Source: Trichuris trichiura (lineage: Eukaryota; Nematoda; Enoplea; Trichinellida; Trichuridae). From it: 64,000 bases of DNA. Location: contig JBAJFE010000026.1 in assembly GCA_037903355.1 (NCBI GenBank), positions 1,860,001 through 1,924,000 of the forward strand, in the 5' to 3' direction. Below, piece after piece: positions 35,269 through 46,444 of this stretch (positions within the stretch are counted from its first letter, which is position 1; each line of letters opens with the position of its first letter). The translations under genes and the position numbers were made by a program. A model generated the notes under the pieces. The model was given only the letters and a program-made list of their open reading frames with translations. It searched no databases and was not told the origin of the DNA.

Positions 35269-37901
35269 CAGTCGGCCCTCGTTATCCGCGGTTAATTCGT
35301 CCCGAATTTTGAGCGTTACACCGCGTAAAATGAATTCCGCGTTGTATAGGATACCCTAAGAAACAGGCCAAATAGCTTGTATTCCAGCCGCGTACTTCAG
35401 CCTATCCCCTTGAATTCCTTCCGGAACGGTTATCATACCTAGTGATGCTTCGAGGCTTGGTACTACGGATTCTAGTTACGAGATAATGACATCAATGAGA
35501 TTGCGCTTGTCCAGTGGGGCCAGCCATCAGAGTCCAAGCCATTACATACAAGAAAGGACGAAAGTAGGGTGATTTTTCTTTAAACACCTTGGAATCACCT
35601 TGCCTTAATGAGCTAAGCGATGTACTGGTGCGCGGAATGGGTACAGAGAAGGGGAAATATAAAATGCACAGGCCTACTTAAGCAGAAATAGTGAACATCA
35701 CATGGAACACATCCACATAGAACAAAACGTCTACGGGCAGAAATGTTTGGCGCATCAGGAATCAGACAATTCACCCACTTTCTGTAGGTAGGTGCAGATC
35801 CCCTGGAGACCGGCCAGCCCTAGGGTTGCTTGAACTTGTTGGTAGCGAAACGTCTCCCCTTAAAATGATAGGCTCCGCAGCTGCCGGAGCTTTATTTAAA
35901 AACATTGTTATAGGGAGCTGTCTCTCCCTTTTCTTCGCTTCATCGAATAAATCCTGTAGCGGTTACAACGAAGCCGTTATTCCCCGTGTAACGATGATGC
36001 CACGTTCCATGGATGGATCATATTCAACAATCATATCCTTTAGGACCTGCGCTTGCCGGAAAATAGTGACCAGCTTTTGCAGCGTCCAATCCGAGAGTGT
36101 TTGAGCTTCTGTATTTTCCATAACGTCGTCGTCACTAGCCGTAGGTGATTGCATCAGTTCTTCGAGTTCCTTGTTGGTGAACGGTTCTCCACAATCTTCT
36201 ATGTGCTCTCTGATATCGTCTTCTATCATGTCGGAGAAATGCTCACCTCCCAACTCCTTGGCAGTATTCGCTATGCCCATGATCTCCTCATCGATGGCAC
36301 CTAAGTCCTCGCATTCACTGACTGCGTCTCTCCACAAACGCTTCCAGCAACCACTGACTGTTCTAGGCTTTATCTCGTGTACTGCCTCCGCAATGAGGGC
36401 GATAGCGTCTGCAATTGAGAAACGCTTCCACAGGCCGGTAAGATCGCAATCAGCATTAGGGTGGAGGGTATCACGAAGCTTTCCAAATACGAGACGCGTA
36501 TAAGTAGCCTTAATGCATTTTATGGCGCCCTGATCCAGTGGCTGTAGTAGTGATGTCGAGTTAGCGGGCAAAAATTTTTCACCTCGACGTTCTCATTAGC
36601 GAAGCAAAGAGATTGCAGGAGACCGGGGGCGTTATCAATTACGAGGAGGACCTTGAAAGCCATTCCCTTGCTTTCCAGGTACTTTTTCGCTTCAGGAATG
36701 AAGCATTGGTTAAACCACTCCGTAAAAAGGATAACTGTCATCCACGCCTTCTTGTTGTGCTGCCAGAAAACCGGCAGGCAATCCTTGTTCTTGTTTCTGA
36801 GCGACCGGGGACTACGAGTCCGGTAGACAACGCCGGGCTTTATCAAGTGTCCTGCAGCGTTGCCACAGAGAACAAGAGTGAGTCGAGCTTTCAGTGGCTT
36901 GAATCCCGGGGCTTGCTTTGCGCTCTTGTGGATGTACGTGCGCTTTGGCATTTACTTCCAGAATAATGCCGTCTCGTCACAATTGAAGATTTGTTCTGGG
37001 AGATATCCCTTTTGGTCCACTATCTCTTTGAATTCCTCCGGGAATGTCGAGGCAGCTACGCAATCAGCCGATGCCGCTAATCCAGTGATCTTTTAGTTCT
37101 TGAGGTTGAAGCGCTTCACGTATTTGGCTAGCCATCCTTTGCTAGCAGTAAACCCTTTTCTCTCGTTCTCTGCAACCGAGCCAGAGAAGTGCTCATATAA
37201 GATCAGCGCTTTCTCCCGAATAGCTTTCCCGTCGACAGGGACATTCTTCCGCGACATGTCCTCTATCCAAACGCTTAGCGCTTTCTCAGTTTTCACGAGG
37301 ATTTTGTTGCGAACTACAGCAGCTCTTTTCGCTAGTGAAGGGTCGGGATGCACGCTTCTTCGAATCTCAGCTTCCTGCTACTTTATCGTACGAATGCTGG
37401 ATTCATTCTTCCCGATCCTGCAGCCCACTTCGGCACATGACAATCGGCTTTTCAAAAGATCAAGAACTTCTACTATCTCATGAAGAGTAAGGACGCTACG
37501 TTGTCTCTTAGCCCTAGAGGAACCGCTCTACTTAGTTGCCTTCTGTCAGCTATCCTCCTATGCGACACGAGTTACACGACGCGAAAGTTCAGACCTACCA
37601 CGCTGCAGGGAAACTGATATTTGCGCACAGCGCGCGGCCTCGACAACGCGCACGAAGCAATAATGAGCAGTGAGAAAAATGACAAGGCCTCATTAGCATT
37701 GTGCACGGTTAGAGAGCACTGTGGGCAGAGAAAGTCTTTCGCGATTGCGCAGATGATCACACTGCTGCACAGGCATGCAAGGACACTGGTGCAATTATAA
37801 TGCCGGCCAGCGGTGCGCATGTCTCTGTGAAAAGATGACGTCACTATTTCACGCTGGACAAACCGCGTTGTATAGAATCCGCGGATAACGAGGGCCGACT
37901 G
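35269..37901 (-). mobile_element. Tigger (pogo-like Tc1/mariner) DNA transposon, decayed
   Basis: A 2,633-bp element with perfect 23-bp terminal inverted repeats (starting CAGTCGGCCCTCGTTATC at each end) flanked by TA target duplications (35267-35268 and 37902-37903). The minus strand carries fragments of a CENP-B/Tigger transposase. A related short motif (CCGCGTTGTATAG) occurs near both ends in the same orientation. The element sits about 52 bp upstream of the copy A start codon. Confidence 0.95.
35963..37530 (-). pseudogene. Tigger transposase remnant (CENP-B HTH plus DDE domain)
   Basis: Read on the minus strand: a pipsqueak/CENP-B N-terminal helix-turn-helix (HEIVEVLDLLKS, CRIGKNESSIRTIK), then a CENP-B-type DNA-binding domain at 37353-37093 (KRAAVVRNKILVKTEKAL), then the DDE nuclease at 36951-36520 and 36571-35963. 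Catalytic aspartates are visible in NCDETALF, VIDNAPG and LLQPLDQGAIK. The frame is broken by a stop at 37378-37380, a stop near 37093, a stop just before 36951 and a frameshift near 36540-36590. The element is therefore not autonomous. Intact relatives cut and paste the transposon at TA sites. Confidence 0.88.
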
Positions 37902-38060
37902 TAACTGCTGGAACAGCATTAGCTGGAGACGATTTTGCGTGGAGGCCAAAGTAGGGAACGAATAGAAGAAATGCAATGAGAGTTGCCGACATGCTGCACG
38001 GCTGACTGCTTCTTTGACTTTGCTTATAACGAGCCAACTATGGCAACACTGAATCATTTG

Positions 38061-38126
38061 GTCAGCCATTAACCCAGAGGAGTCATCCGTTCGCGACTCG
38101 ACGTTGAAGACATTTTTCTTTACTTA
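38061..38126 (-). pseudogene. Truncated BAG2 5' end created by the tandem duplication
   Basis: On the minus strand the ATG at the position equivalent to the BAG2 start (about plus 38113) is followed by MSSTSSRERM, identical to BAG2. Past the duplication junction it reads only TPLG and a stop. The upstream 5' UTR and promoter-proximal sequence is preserved. So the BAG2 5' region exists twice, but the second copy has no body. It may still be transcribed. Confidence 0.8.
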
Positions 38127-41100
38127 ACTTAACGCGCAAACGGATTTTCACTGTTGAATCACCAAAACAAAGCAGGTACGACCACACAAGTCCACGTGTC
38201 GGCAAAGACAACTATTCCTATTGGTGGAACGCTAGAACCCCCGTTACAGTACGCTGAAGGCACTCTGCGCCAACAGGTAAGTTGGAAAACGTTGTTTTGC
38301 AGCCTACGCAACTATTTTAAGCTAATTCTAAGCAAATGACATGAAATGGCTTGGCGAAAAGTACAATTGAGCGGCAACTTTTTTATTCTCTCGGACTAGC
38401 AGAGAAAGGAAAATGTGCTTTTCGACTTTTCTACGTAAACTTCTACTTCTTGCAAATGCGGAAGCATTTAGTTTCGCCGGCTAAAAAATAAATCAATTTG
38501 CATTTTGTTCCGAAACAGTTCATATAACCGCGCGAACCTTTGATAACGGTAGGTCTCACGAAACCGTAGCAAGTATGAAGTCGACAGAAATTTGGCGTGG
38601 TCGTCATCTCAAGCAATGACTTCAAGTCGCTTCGAGGAATACTCGTTTCTATGCTAATAATGGCCTTCACTTCCTTATCGCTTCCCGTCCTTAAACGGTC
38701 ATTTGGTTTTATATGCAAACTGTCGATGGAAGTTAACGTACGGTTTTCTTATGCACATTACATAACTACTAATGTATTTCCTGCATGCTTTGTAAGAATG
38801 AAACGCTTGTATAACCTGAAATAAAATAATTGACTGCGTATTCCGAGATTATACGGCTCATACATCGAAATTTATCGCTTTTTCAAACATATGTACAGTC
38901 TTGTCGTCAACTTTTTTGTTAAGGTCAGTGACAGGCTGTGGTATACCCTCGTAGTCACATTCCGCCAGGAAGTCTTTCAACTCGATTCCTTTCACTGTGG
39001 TTTCTACGCAGTAGCGCTGCGGTTTTGAACCACCTCAAATTAGTCATCCATTAATCAGCGTTAATATAACGCCTACCTACCGCGTTTAGCAGCTGTAAGA
39101 CAGTATTGTAAAAATGAAATCCAACAGACAACGCGGACAAACGAAAGTCCCATTCTAAATGATGTTTCAAGTCGTTCTGACTATGATCGCTGCAACGCAG
39201 TGCTAAATATGGGTTGAATGGCGCGAACGACAAGTGGCCTTTTGATACAATGCATATTTTAAGGTCGGTTAAAAGCCGTGCCTAACAAAACAAATGGGTA
39301 ATCGTCATGCTTTTGGCATTCAGCTAGCTCGCTTCAATTGTACGAAGTCGCATTCCATTAGACGTTGTCATAATGGAAAAGGGAAATGTGAAGCCGCGAT
39401 TGTTCAACGGAGAATGTATTATTTTAAAAAATGCAAATTTTCACTGCAATTAATCAGTTGAATTCTTATTTCAATCAAGCAGCCTTTCGAAACGCTACAT
39501 TCGCTTAGGTATGCTTTCAAAGAAGTGCTTCTACTTGTATGCCCTGACAGCGCTTTCAACGGCCTGCCAACCAAGTAAGGCTTTACGCTTAACTTATTTA
39601 TTACGCTTAAATTACAAGCGTAAGCTCAGCTATTCCGAGAAACTCAAGTGACTTGGCATTTCGCCAAATGGCTAAATGCTCCAACTAAAGTTTTAAAAAT
39701 GTTCGGCAATTTCCGCTCACTGACTAAAACGAAATCGAATCGTAAAGTACAGTCAGGATTTCAATGGATAATCTTTTTTTTTTATTCTGACGCTGGCATG
39801 CCGCTCTCTGACTGTTCAAATTTTATTAATGAAGCTTTCAGGATCGACACTGTGTCATTGCTAACGTCTGTTCCGGCTATTTGGAGTTTGTAAGAATTTC
39901 ATAGAATGCAGACAGCCGGATTCGACCAAAGTCGATACCTAAATTTCCGTTGACAAAATCTGACCATTCAGAGAACGAAATAGGCGCCTGCAAAAATAAA
40001 CTGAAGACTTGCATAGACGCTAACTCTTAAGGTATAAACTTTAAGATAGGCCTCAAATTGACCAGGGCCTCTATTGCATTGAAGCGGACATAAAGAGCGA
40101 GAAATTTCAAAAATGTCTCGTCGCGAAAGAAAACAGCTTCTACACAGCTATGGAAAAGGCAATCTTGAACGACGTAAGGGCCTACCGTTCTTAGGAGTTC
40201 GCTTAGCTTCTTCGATTATTTAGTTCTTGGAAGGCGCCAAGGAAACATCAAAAAACAAATTCCTTGACTTTTGCCGTATTCTCAACCGCGCGAATATCCA
40301 ATGCTTCGAGTAAACTCGTCATACGCTATTAGGAAACGTTGTCTTCCTATGCATAATTATTTTCAAGGGAAGGCGATTCCGAAGGAATCAAGGCACATAT
40401 TTCGGTCGATAGCTCGCTTCCAGAGGCAATACTCAACCAGGTTATCGGCGGAGTCAAAAATGACCACCATGACCTCCGATACAAGTTTACAGAACTTACG
40501 CAAACAAAAGGTACGATCGGCGGAGACGTACACATAGATATGAAAATATTTTTATTTAGGGACGAATTGCTGCGATTAGCGAACGTTGTTCTGCAATTCT
40601 CGAAAAGACGGTTAGGTACACCCTTACTGATCTGCAAAAGTAAAATAATTTGCGAATGCGTCTGCACCTCAGCATACGTCACACGCTTTGGAGGGCTCTG
40701 AAAGAGAAAGATGTCGCGTTAGCTGATTGCTCTTAAGGCGTTCATTTACCCTGCCAAATAGATACCTGAGAAAAGGCATAATAGGGGCCCATTTTGGCTA
40801 CGCCGTTCTGCAAAGCGGATGTTACCTTTTGCATTTGCTCCAAAGTTGCGATAGCGCCAACTTCCAACCAAACTTTTGTTAAGTCGGCTTCGTTACTTAA
40901 ATTATGAACACGTTAAGCGATCGAAGTTTTAAGGCTTCCTACCGGAAGCATCGGACTTTGCTGTATTGATATCGATCGCACATACCAATTTCAATCATCA
41001 TACGCAGCACCTGAAGGAATTAGAGGATGTAACATTGCGGAAAGGAAGACGTAAACTTACATCGTGCTGAACGGATTTTCTGAAACCGATATTCCACATT

Positions 41101-41431
41101 GTCGTACGCTTTTCGTCAGGCATGAACGTTTTGTCGAATGGTACGTCGGTCAGAACTGCCGACATACAATAGCGTTGGGGCATGCTGGCCATGGAAACTG
41201 AAAAGTTAACTCAGATATCCGATAAGTTTTCTAAGTTAAACCATACTTGCTGGAACAGCATTAGCTGGAGACGATTCTGCGTGGAAGCCGAAGTAGGGAA
41301 CCAATAGAAGAAATGCAATGAGAGTTGCCGACATGCTGCACGGCTGACTGCTTCTCCGACTTTGCTTATAACGAGCGAACTATGGCAACACTGAATCATT
41401 TGGTCAGCCATTAACCCAGAGGAGTCATCCG
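38090..41431 (+). repeat. Tandem duplication, copy B (empty transposon site)
   Basis: Direct copy in the same orientation as copy A. It ends after the same TCATCCG word found at 38083-38089, then continues into unique sequence. Near 41240-41250 it has CTAAGTTAAAC joined directly to TTGCTGGAACAGC, the two flanks that the Tigger element separates in copy A. Confidence 0.95.
38858..41192 (-). CDS. Unrecognised multi-exon gene, duplication copy B
   Basis: Paralogue of the gene at 32870-35217, same exon order. Exon 1 (41192-41061) differs by a few residues (for example KRYC to QRYC, KRSK to KRTT). The terminal exon differs more, with charge changes in the segment after ETTVKGI, but is open to the same VHMFEKAINFDV end. 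One donor appears lost: the exon corresponding to 34206-34080 ends TTTTGTAGCC in copy A but TTTGAGGCC here, so GT has become GA. Unless an alternative GT just upstream is used, which would change the phase, this copy would not splice normally. Its start-codon-proximal upstream sequence is uninterrupted, unlike copy A. Confidence 0.6.
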
Positions 41432-41745
41432 TAACTCTTGGACGGTACCAAACACGGCTTGTTTGCATTTCGCAAGTCGACAAGCTTAGTCAGCTTTGTC
41501 AGCTACTTTTTCCATTGCGCAATGTCAGTACTGAGAAGGTCATCTGCAGTGCAAAGGCATTAATAGAAATTGAAGTTGGTCAACCGCGTAGGGGCGTTTT
41601 TTCAAAACTTATCCATTTTGACGACGCCATATTGGACGGCAATTTCTAAACGAAGTAAACATTTGACTTAGCATGGTTAACGATGACGTGGTTCAAATAA
41701 AAACAACGAAGACGCGAGTCTTGAATCAGTCGACCGATCGGAACA
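41432..41745. other. Short spacer after the duplication
   Basis: Unique sequence between the end of copy B and the putative secreted-protein gene; it probably holds that gene's promoter. No other feature seen. Confidence 0.5.
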
Positions 41746-42288
41746 TGCTGCGCTTCAATGTTCTTCTTCTTTTCACTCTCAAATTTTGCACCGCCTGCAA
41801 ACCAAGCAAGTTTTCGGAAAACGATTTGCCGGTTTTAAAATGAAAAAAATTGTAGATCCAAAAAATGGAAACTTCTATTGCATCACTACTGTTTTGAACG
41901 ACTACGACTACAATTCTCAAGTACTGGACGACAGCAAGAAGCAACAACTGCTCTACCGCGGTATAGCCAAAGCAATACAATACGACGTAGGATACTATCG
42001 TTGTACGACGAATGCAAAGCTTTACTGTAGGTGCTGAATGCGCTGATGGAGTCTAAAAGCCCGCCGGCAAACAAGTGCCAATACTACCAGAGGTCTCATG
42101 TGCAATGCTTCAGACAAAATTACGATAATGCAGTTCGAGTTAACATTGTCATAGAGACAACGCTTACAGAGCATCAACTCGCTGCTGCACTTAAAGAGTT
42201 GGAAGGGAAATCAAAGGATAGCACCTACTATAGGTTTACCCAATCTCGCATAACGCCAGGTAAGATGGACTATTATGCCTGCGCTTAG
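41746..42288 (+). CDS. Putative small secreted protein, frame continuity uncertain
   Basis: ATG at 41746 opens a clear signal-peptide-like start (MLRFNVLLLFTLKFCTACKP), but that frame stops after about 32 codons. A second frame carries a body at roughly 41810-42020 (NGNFYCITTVLNDYDY to TTNAKLYC), and a third at 42113-42288 (NYDNAVRVNIVIETTL to DYYACA, stop). An 83-nt intron with donor GTGCTG and acceptor GCTTCAG (about 42030-42112) joins the last two in phase. The first junction has no good solution: a 47-nt intron starting at GTTCTT restores the frame but removes the signal helix. Cysteines and a secretory start suggest an excreted or secreted product. I recognise no family. It may also be a frameshifted pseudogene. 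Confidence 0.45.
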
Positions 42289-42620
42289 GTTTGTTCAACA
42301 ATGTCTAGGACGGACGTGTCTGGAATGTGCTAGGTAAATTGGTCTGCTAAAAATTTTGATACTATCGGCTTGAGACGTTGTGCTGAAATCTGCTGACCAG
42401 GACGGTGGACAACAAGCACTAATTTACTACTATATTAAGTACGATGATTACGCAATAAAGAAAGTATGATAACGTGCAAAACATTACCGATTATACGCCG
42501 TAATGAGTAAGTTTAAATATATGAATATATAATAATATGAACGTTTAAACGAGGCCAAAGAATGCCCATCTCCTGTTCTTTGTATTCTTTCAAGATGAAA
42601 TCGCAACCTTGCTTGCTAGG

Positions 42621-43751
42621 TCAGTCACCATCGCTGGACGCCGAACCCTGAAAAATGCATTTTTTAAATACATATATAAGGACCGTACATAAAGCGCGAA
42701 AACAACCTCAACGGTAACGCCGCGATTCTTATTCGAGGATAACTGCCGACGCTTGCTAGGGCGGGGAACGTAACTATCGTCTTCGCCGGAGTCTTCGGAA
42801 ACATCGGAAGCGGAGGAACCACGCTTTTTAGAAGTTGCACCACGTTTCGCGTTGGCTCTTGTAGGTCTTGCATTGCGCTTTCCAACGGCCCCTTTCTTCC
42901 CTTTGGCGGCCTTGCCTTTCTTCATTTCCGATTCAAAGTCACTTCCGGAGTCGGCATCACCCTGCAGCAACGACAATTCAAGGGAATTAGTTTGAAAATA
43001 AAACCGACCTTCCATTCATCTTCGTCCTCCTCGCTCTCTTCCTGTTCGTACGCTTCGCTTTCCGTTTCTGACAAACTTTCGTCGCTTTCCGGCGCTTCGT
43101 CAGCTAAAATAACTCTTCCAACAAAATTCCGACTCGTTTAGCTATTAATGCCCACCGTAACTGGCGACTCGAGCAGCGGCTACTCGCTTCTTTCTTCCAC
43201 GTTTGCCACGCTTATTCTCCGACGAGTCGTACGATTCTTCGGAGGCTGATTCTGAACCGAAAAACGTGCACAGCCACGTAAAAGCATTACGGACGAGAAA
43301 AGAAACGCCGAGCGGTAAATCTCTACAGATTGAAAATGGAATACCGATTATCAAGTGAGTACCTACAGTCTAGTCATTAATTATTATGTAGTAGCGAGGT
43401 TAGTTGACCTCGTACCTGAACATACATGTTACCTACTATCCCGTTGCGTATAGCGCAAAATTTACAAGTTTAATGATTGTCCTACTGGTTTGCTAAGGTA
43501 AACAATTCAATCGGAATAATGTCGTTACTTTCCAATCGAGCGGAACGCGACGGCACGGGTCTCTTCGGGGATGCCTTATTATTCCCCTTTTCGTCAGCTG
43601 ACGATTCTTCTTGTTCCTCAGATGCCGACAAATCTTTATCAGCCCCCTAAGCAGCACATATGATAACTAAACTGGAATATGTGCGGTCGACATAAAAACA
43701 TACCTCGAACTCTTCCTGTTCGGCGTCTGACTTTTCTTCGGACGAACTCAT
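42621..43751 (-). CDS. Acidic/basic low-complexity nuclear-type protein, six exons
   Basis: Exons 43751-43704, 43646-43529, 43251-43156, 43103-43009, 42961-42707 and 42647-42621 join in phase to 212 residues. Acidic serine-rich blocks (MSSSEEKSDAEQEEFE; EYEQEESEEDEDE-like) alternate with strongly basic ones (KRGKRGRKKRVAAAR; KKGKAAKGKKGAVGKR, PSKRRQ). The first and last blocks are Ser/Asp-rich and offer many CK2-type phosphosites. There are no membrane segments or folded domains. Composition resembles NUCKS/RAD51AP1-like or other chromatin-associated disordered proteins, but no diagnostic motif proves that. Introns are short apart from one of about 280 nt. Spacing to the divergent BRWD gene is about 2.7 kb. 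Confidence 0.75.
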
Positions 43752-46444
43752 TGCTTGCTCCGCGAATGTGCTGCAAAAAACGAAATGTCCTGTGTACGCA
43801 AGGCTTTAAAATGTTCAACAAGGGACAAAATAACTATTTATTTGAAAAATTAGCAAAACGCAGCATGAAAAAAACAATTACAAGAAAGGAAACAGCACTA
43901 AATCTGGTGACGAGCACGTGCCAACGTCATCGCCCGAGTAGATCGGCTTTCAAAAAGGCCTGTCGTGGGCATTAGAAAGGCACTGAGAAGCTCACGCTGC
44001 AGCTAAATATGCATCAGTTGATCACTTACAATACAGGCGAGCGACAACCGGTCAAGACACTGCTATTGCACTTGTGTTCCGTCTTCAGGGTCAAAAGAAG
44101 GAGAATACTACTTGCGCATAATTAAAAACTAACGGGTACTGTACTTTATCTGCACACGCTGCAACGCAAATCAACCTTAGCACTAATGTTTCCGATATGA
44201 CGGGCAAAGCACGCAGTAAGGGAAACTAACCGTTTTAACGCTTCAATCGAAAGCGAATAGAACGCTCTGCTTAAAAAGTGAAACGCTACAAAGCCGCATG
44301 TTTCACTCTATCTATGCAACGTTACACGTCTACAGTCAGTTCACCCGCCTTTATCGCAGCTTGCGAGTGTTGACGGTCCGTTAACATATCGATCACCGTA
44401 GCAGCTTTATTTTAGGGCTAAGAAATTGAAATGCTAAGAAAGATAAACAATGTCTGCGGAAATGCAAAGAAGAATAACCAGTCCTAATTTTATCACCTAA
44501 AGACAGTAGCTAGCCTATTTCTACGACTGTTATTTTACAAAAACAACCAATAGTATAAAGAAATTAAAACGAAGGACATTTACGAACGTTAACTTTTAAC
44601 CATTAGAAGGCTTACTTTCTCTCCCTCTCTACACGTCAAAGTGGCAATGTCAGGCAGAAGAAATGAGAATTATTAAAGTGAGGACAGGAAACAGTGCTCG
44701 GTATAATTCCTTCCTCATACGGTAGGCCAGGTCGAAATAGCAAGTCAATATATCTGTGGACAACAAAACCCAAGCGGGAAAGGTAAGGAAAATAGAGAGC
44801 AGAGCAGCCCAAGGCCGGATTGATAAGGGCGGCGCTACACTTCCTCAAAAAAATTTAGAACTTAACAAGTTAATAAAGTGAAAGGCGCTACGCGTAGCAG
44901 GAACAGCTTTATAAACAGATGAAAAAACATGCTAAAAGAGACAAGAAACTGCCGAAACAGGAACGGAAATGTAAAAAGCGACTGCTTACAATAGTCAAAT
45001 TTGTTACGCCCGAAACTGAAATGGTAAGCAAAGCAGGCACTAACGAGGAGACCGAGTGTAAAACAACGCACTTACCAACCGTACGAAACGAGATAATCGG
45101 AACAACAGATTACGATATAGGAATTCAAATCTTTCAGTGGTCAGGTTCGTGCAGTCAAAGTTTTACTTGTCTCAGTTGGGTGAAATAATGTTTAACTCCT
45201 TAATTTAGTATTAACGCCAATTTTCACACGATCAGTGATTGTACTTTTTTTCTTGGCAATAACTCAATCATTCTAAAGGCGACTATCGCTTCTTGTCTCC
45301 CTGATTACAACGTTTGAGCTTTCACGGTCATACAAGCTCCGGCTTTCCACTTTAAGAAATCTCACAAAACTATAATAATTCATTTCTACACTAATGGATG
45401 AACAGTAAGCAAGTTTAGCGCTGATCGGCCATATTGTCAAAAAAATAGCGTTTGAAGATTAGCACGCGTATTACGTGTTTTCCCCGCAGGCAAGGTTAAT
45501 TTGACAACGGTTAATTTGCTTGTTAAGCTGCGAACAACATTGGAGAACGGTGTGCGGCTTGAAACAAAAAGGAAACTTGATCTTTTCCAAAATGCAAAAT
45601 GACGCTCCGCACGTGCCGGTAAATTGCTGCTAAGTTAACTCATGAGCAAAACAACTGTGTATTTGCACATTATGGCAAAATACAATCGGCAGTGGCAAGG
45701 AAGCTGAAACTCGATTGTTTGTTCATTTGGAAACAAATCATTTGATACGCTATAATTTCGCTCTTCTTTGCAAAAAGGCTTTACTAATATGACGATATTT
45801 GTCAAACTCAGGATGATTTCATAAGGAATAGCATGCTTTGTAGTGTATACAGTAAACTGAAGTGTATAACGTGCGCATCGCTTATTTTTCTTGCTGATAC
45901 AGTACTCCAAGATGTTGAGGATAATAGCGTTTTTCGCTGAAGACATGGTTCCCTAAAGTTCGCTATAAGAGTGACTATAGCAGGCATTTGTTATGCACAT
46001 TCATTTTACGATTAGTTAAGATCTTTTCCTAATGGGAAATAAGCATATAAGCGTTTTATTTGTGCAATGTCTCCATTGTCGTCCGTCGCTAGAGGGCAGT
46101 TGCTGGTCGTGTGAGGCGCCTGTTTGAATATGGATTCTTCCTTCTTGTAACGTAAGATGGTCATTTTCATGTTGTGTTAGCCGAAATTCGTCGTGCACGT
46201 TTACTTTGACTTACGTTAAAATTTTCGCTTTAAAGCATAGTGGAGACTCTTAGTGATTGCTTTAAGTCTTTGCGTATGCCATTTTCAGTTTTGTTGGCCG
46301 TTTCTCGCTACGTGGTATCAGTTTGATTTTCGTGCACTCACCCTGTACCTCGAAAGTTTCAGCCAGTCAAGGAACTGTCAGTTCAACAACCGTAGGCATT
46401 GCCAATCTTCGAATTATCAATATTGCATTAGATCAAATTCAAAA
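43752..46444. other. Intergenic between divergent genes
   Basis: About 2.7 kb, presumably promoters and 5' UTRs of the charged nuclear-type protein (-) and BRWD (+). An open frame at 44919-45188 is basic at its start but has no splice or homology support. Confidence 0.5.

Larger units (their letters stand above)
32103..38089 (+). repeat. Tandem duplication, copy A (contains the Tigger insertion)
   Basis: Sequence from 32103 matches that from 38090 at high identity (estimated mid-90s percent by eye) to the end of the unit. Removing the 2,633-bp transposon and one TA leaves about 3,352 bp against 3,342 bp in copy B. The left end lies in BAG2 exon 1. A TCATCC word at the left edge, the junction and the right edge suggests microhomology at the breakpoints. 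Confidence 0.95.

Noticed and set aside
44919..45188. 89-codon Lys-rich plus-strand open frame
   Set aside because: Its lysine richness follows from the A-rich local composition; there is no other support.
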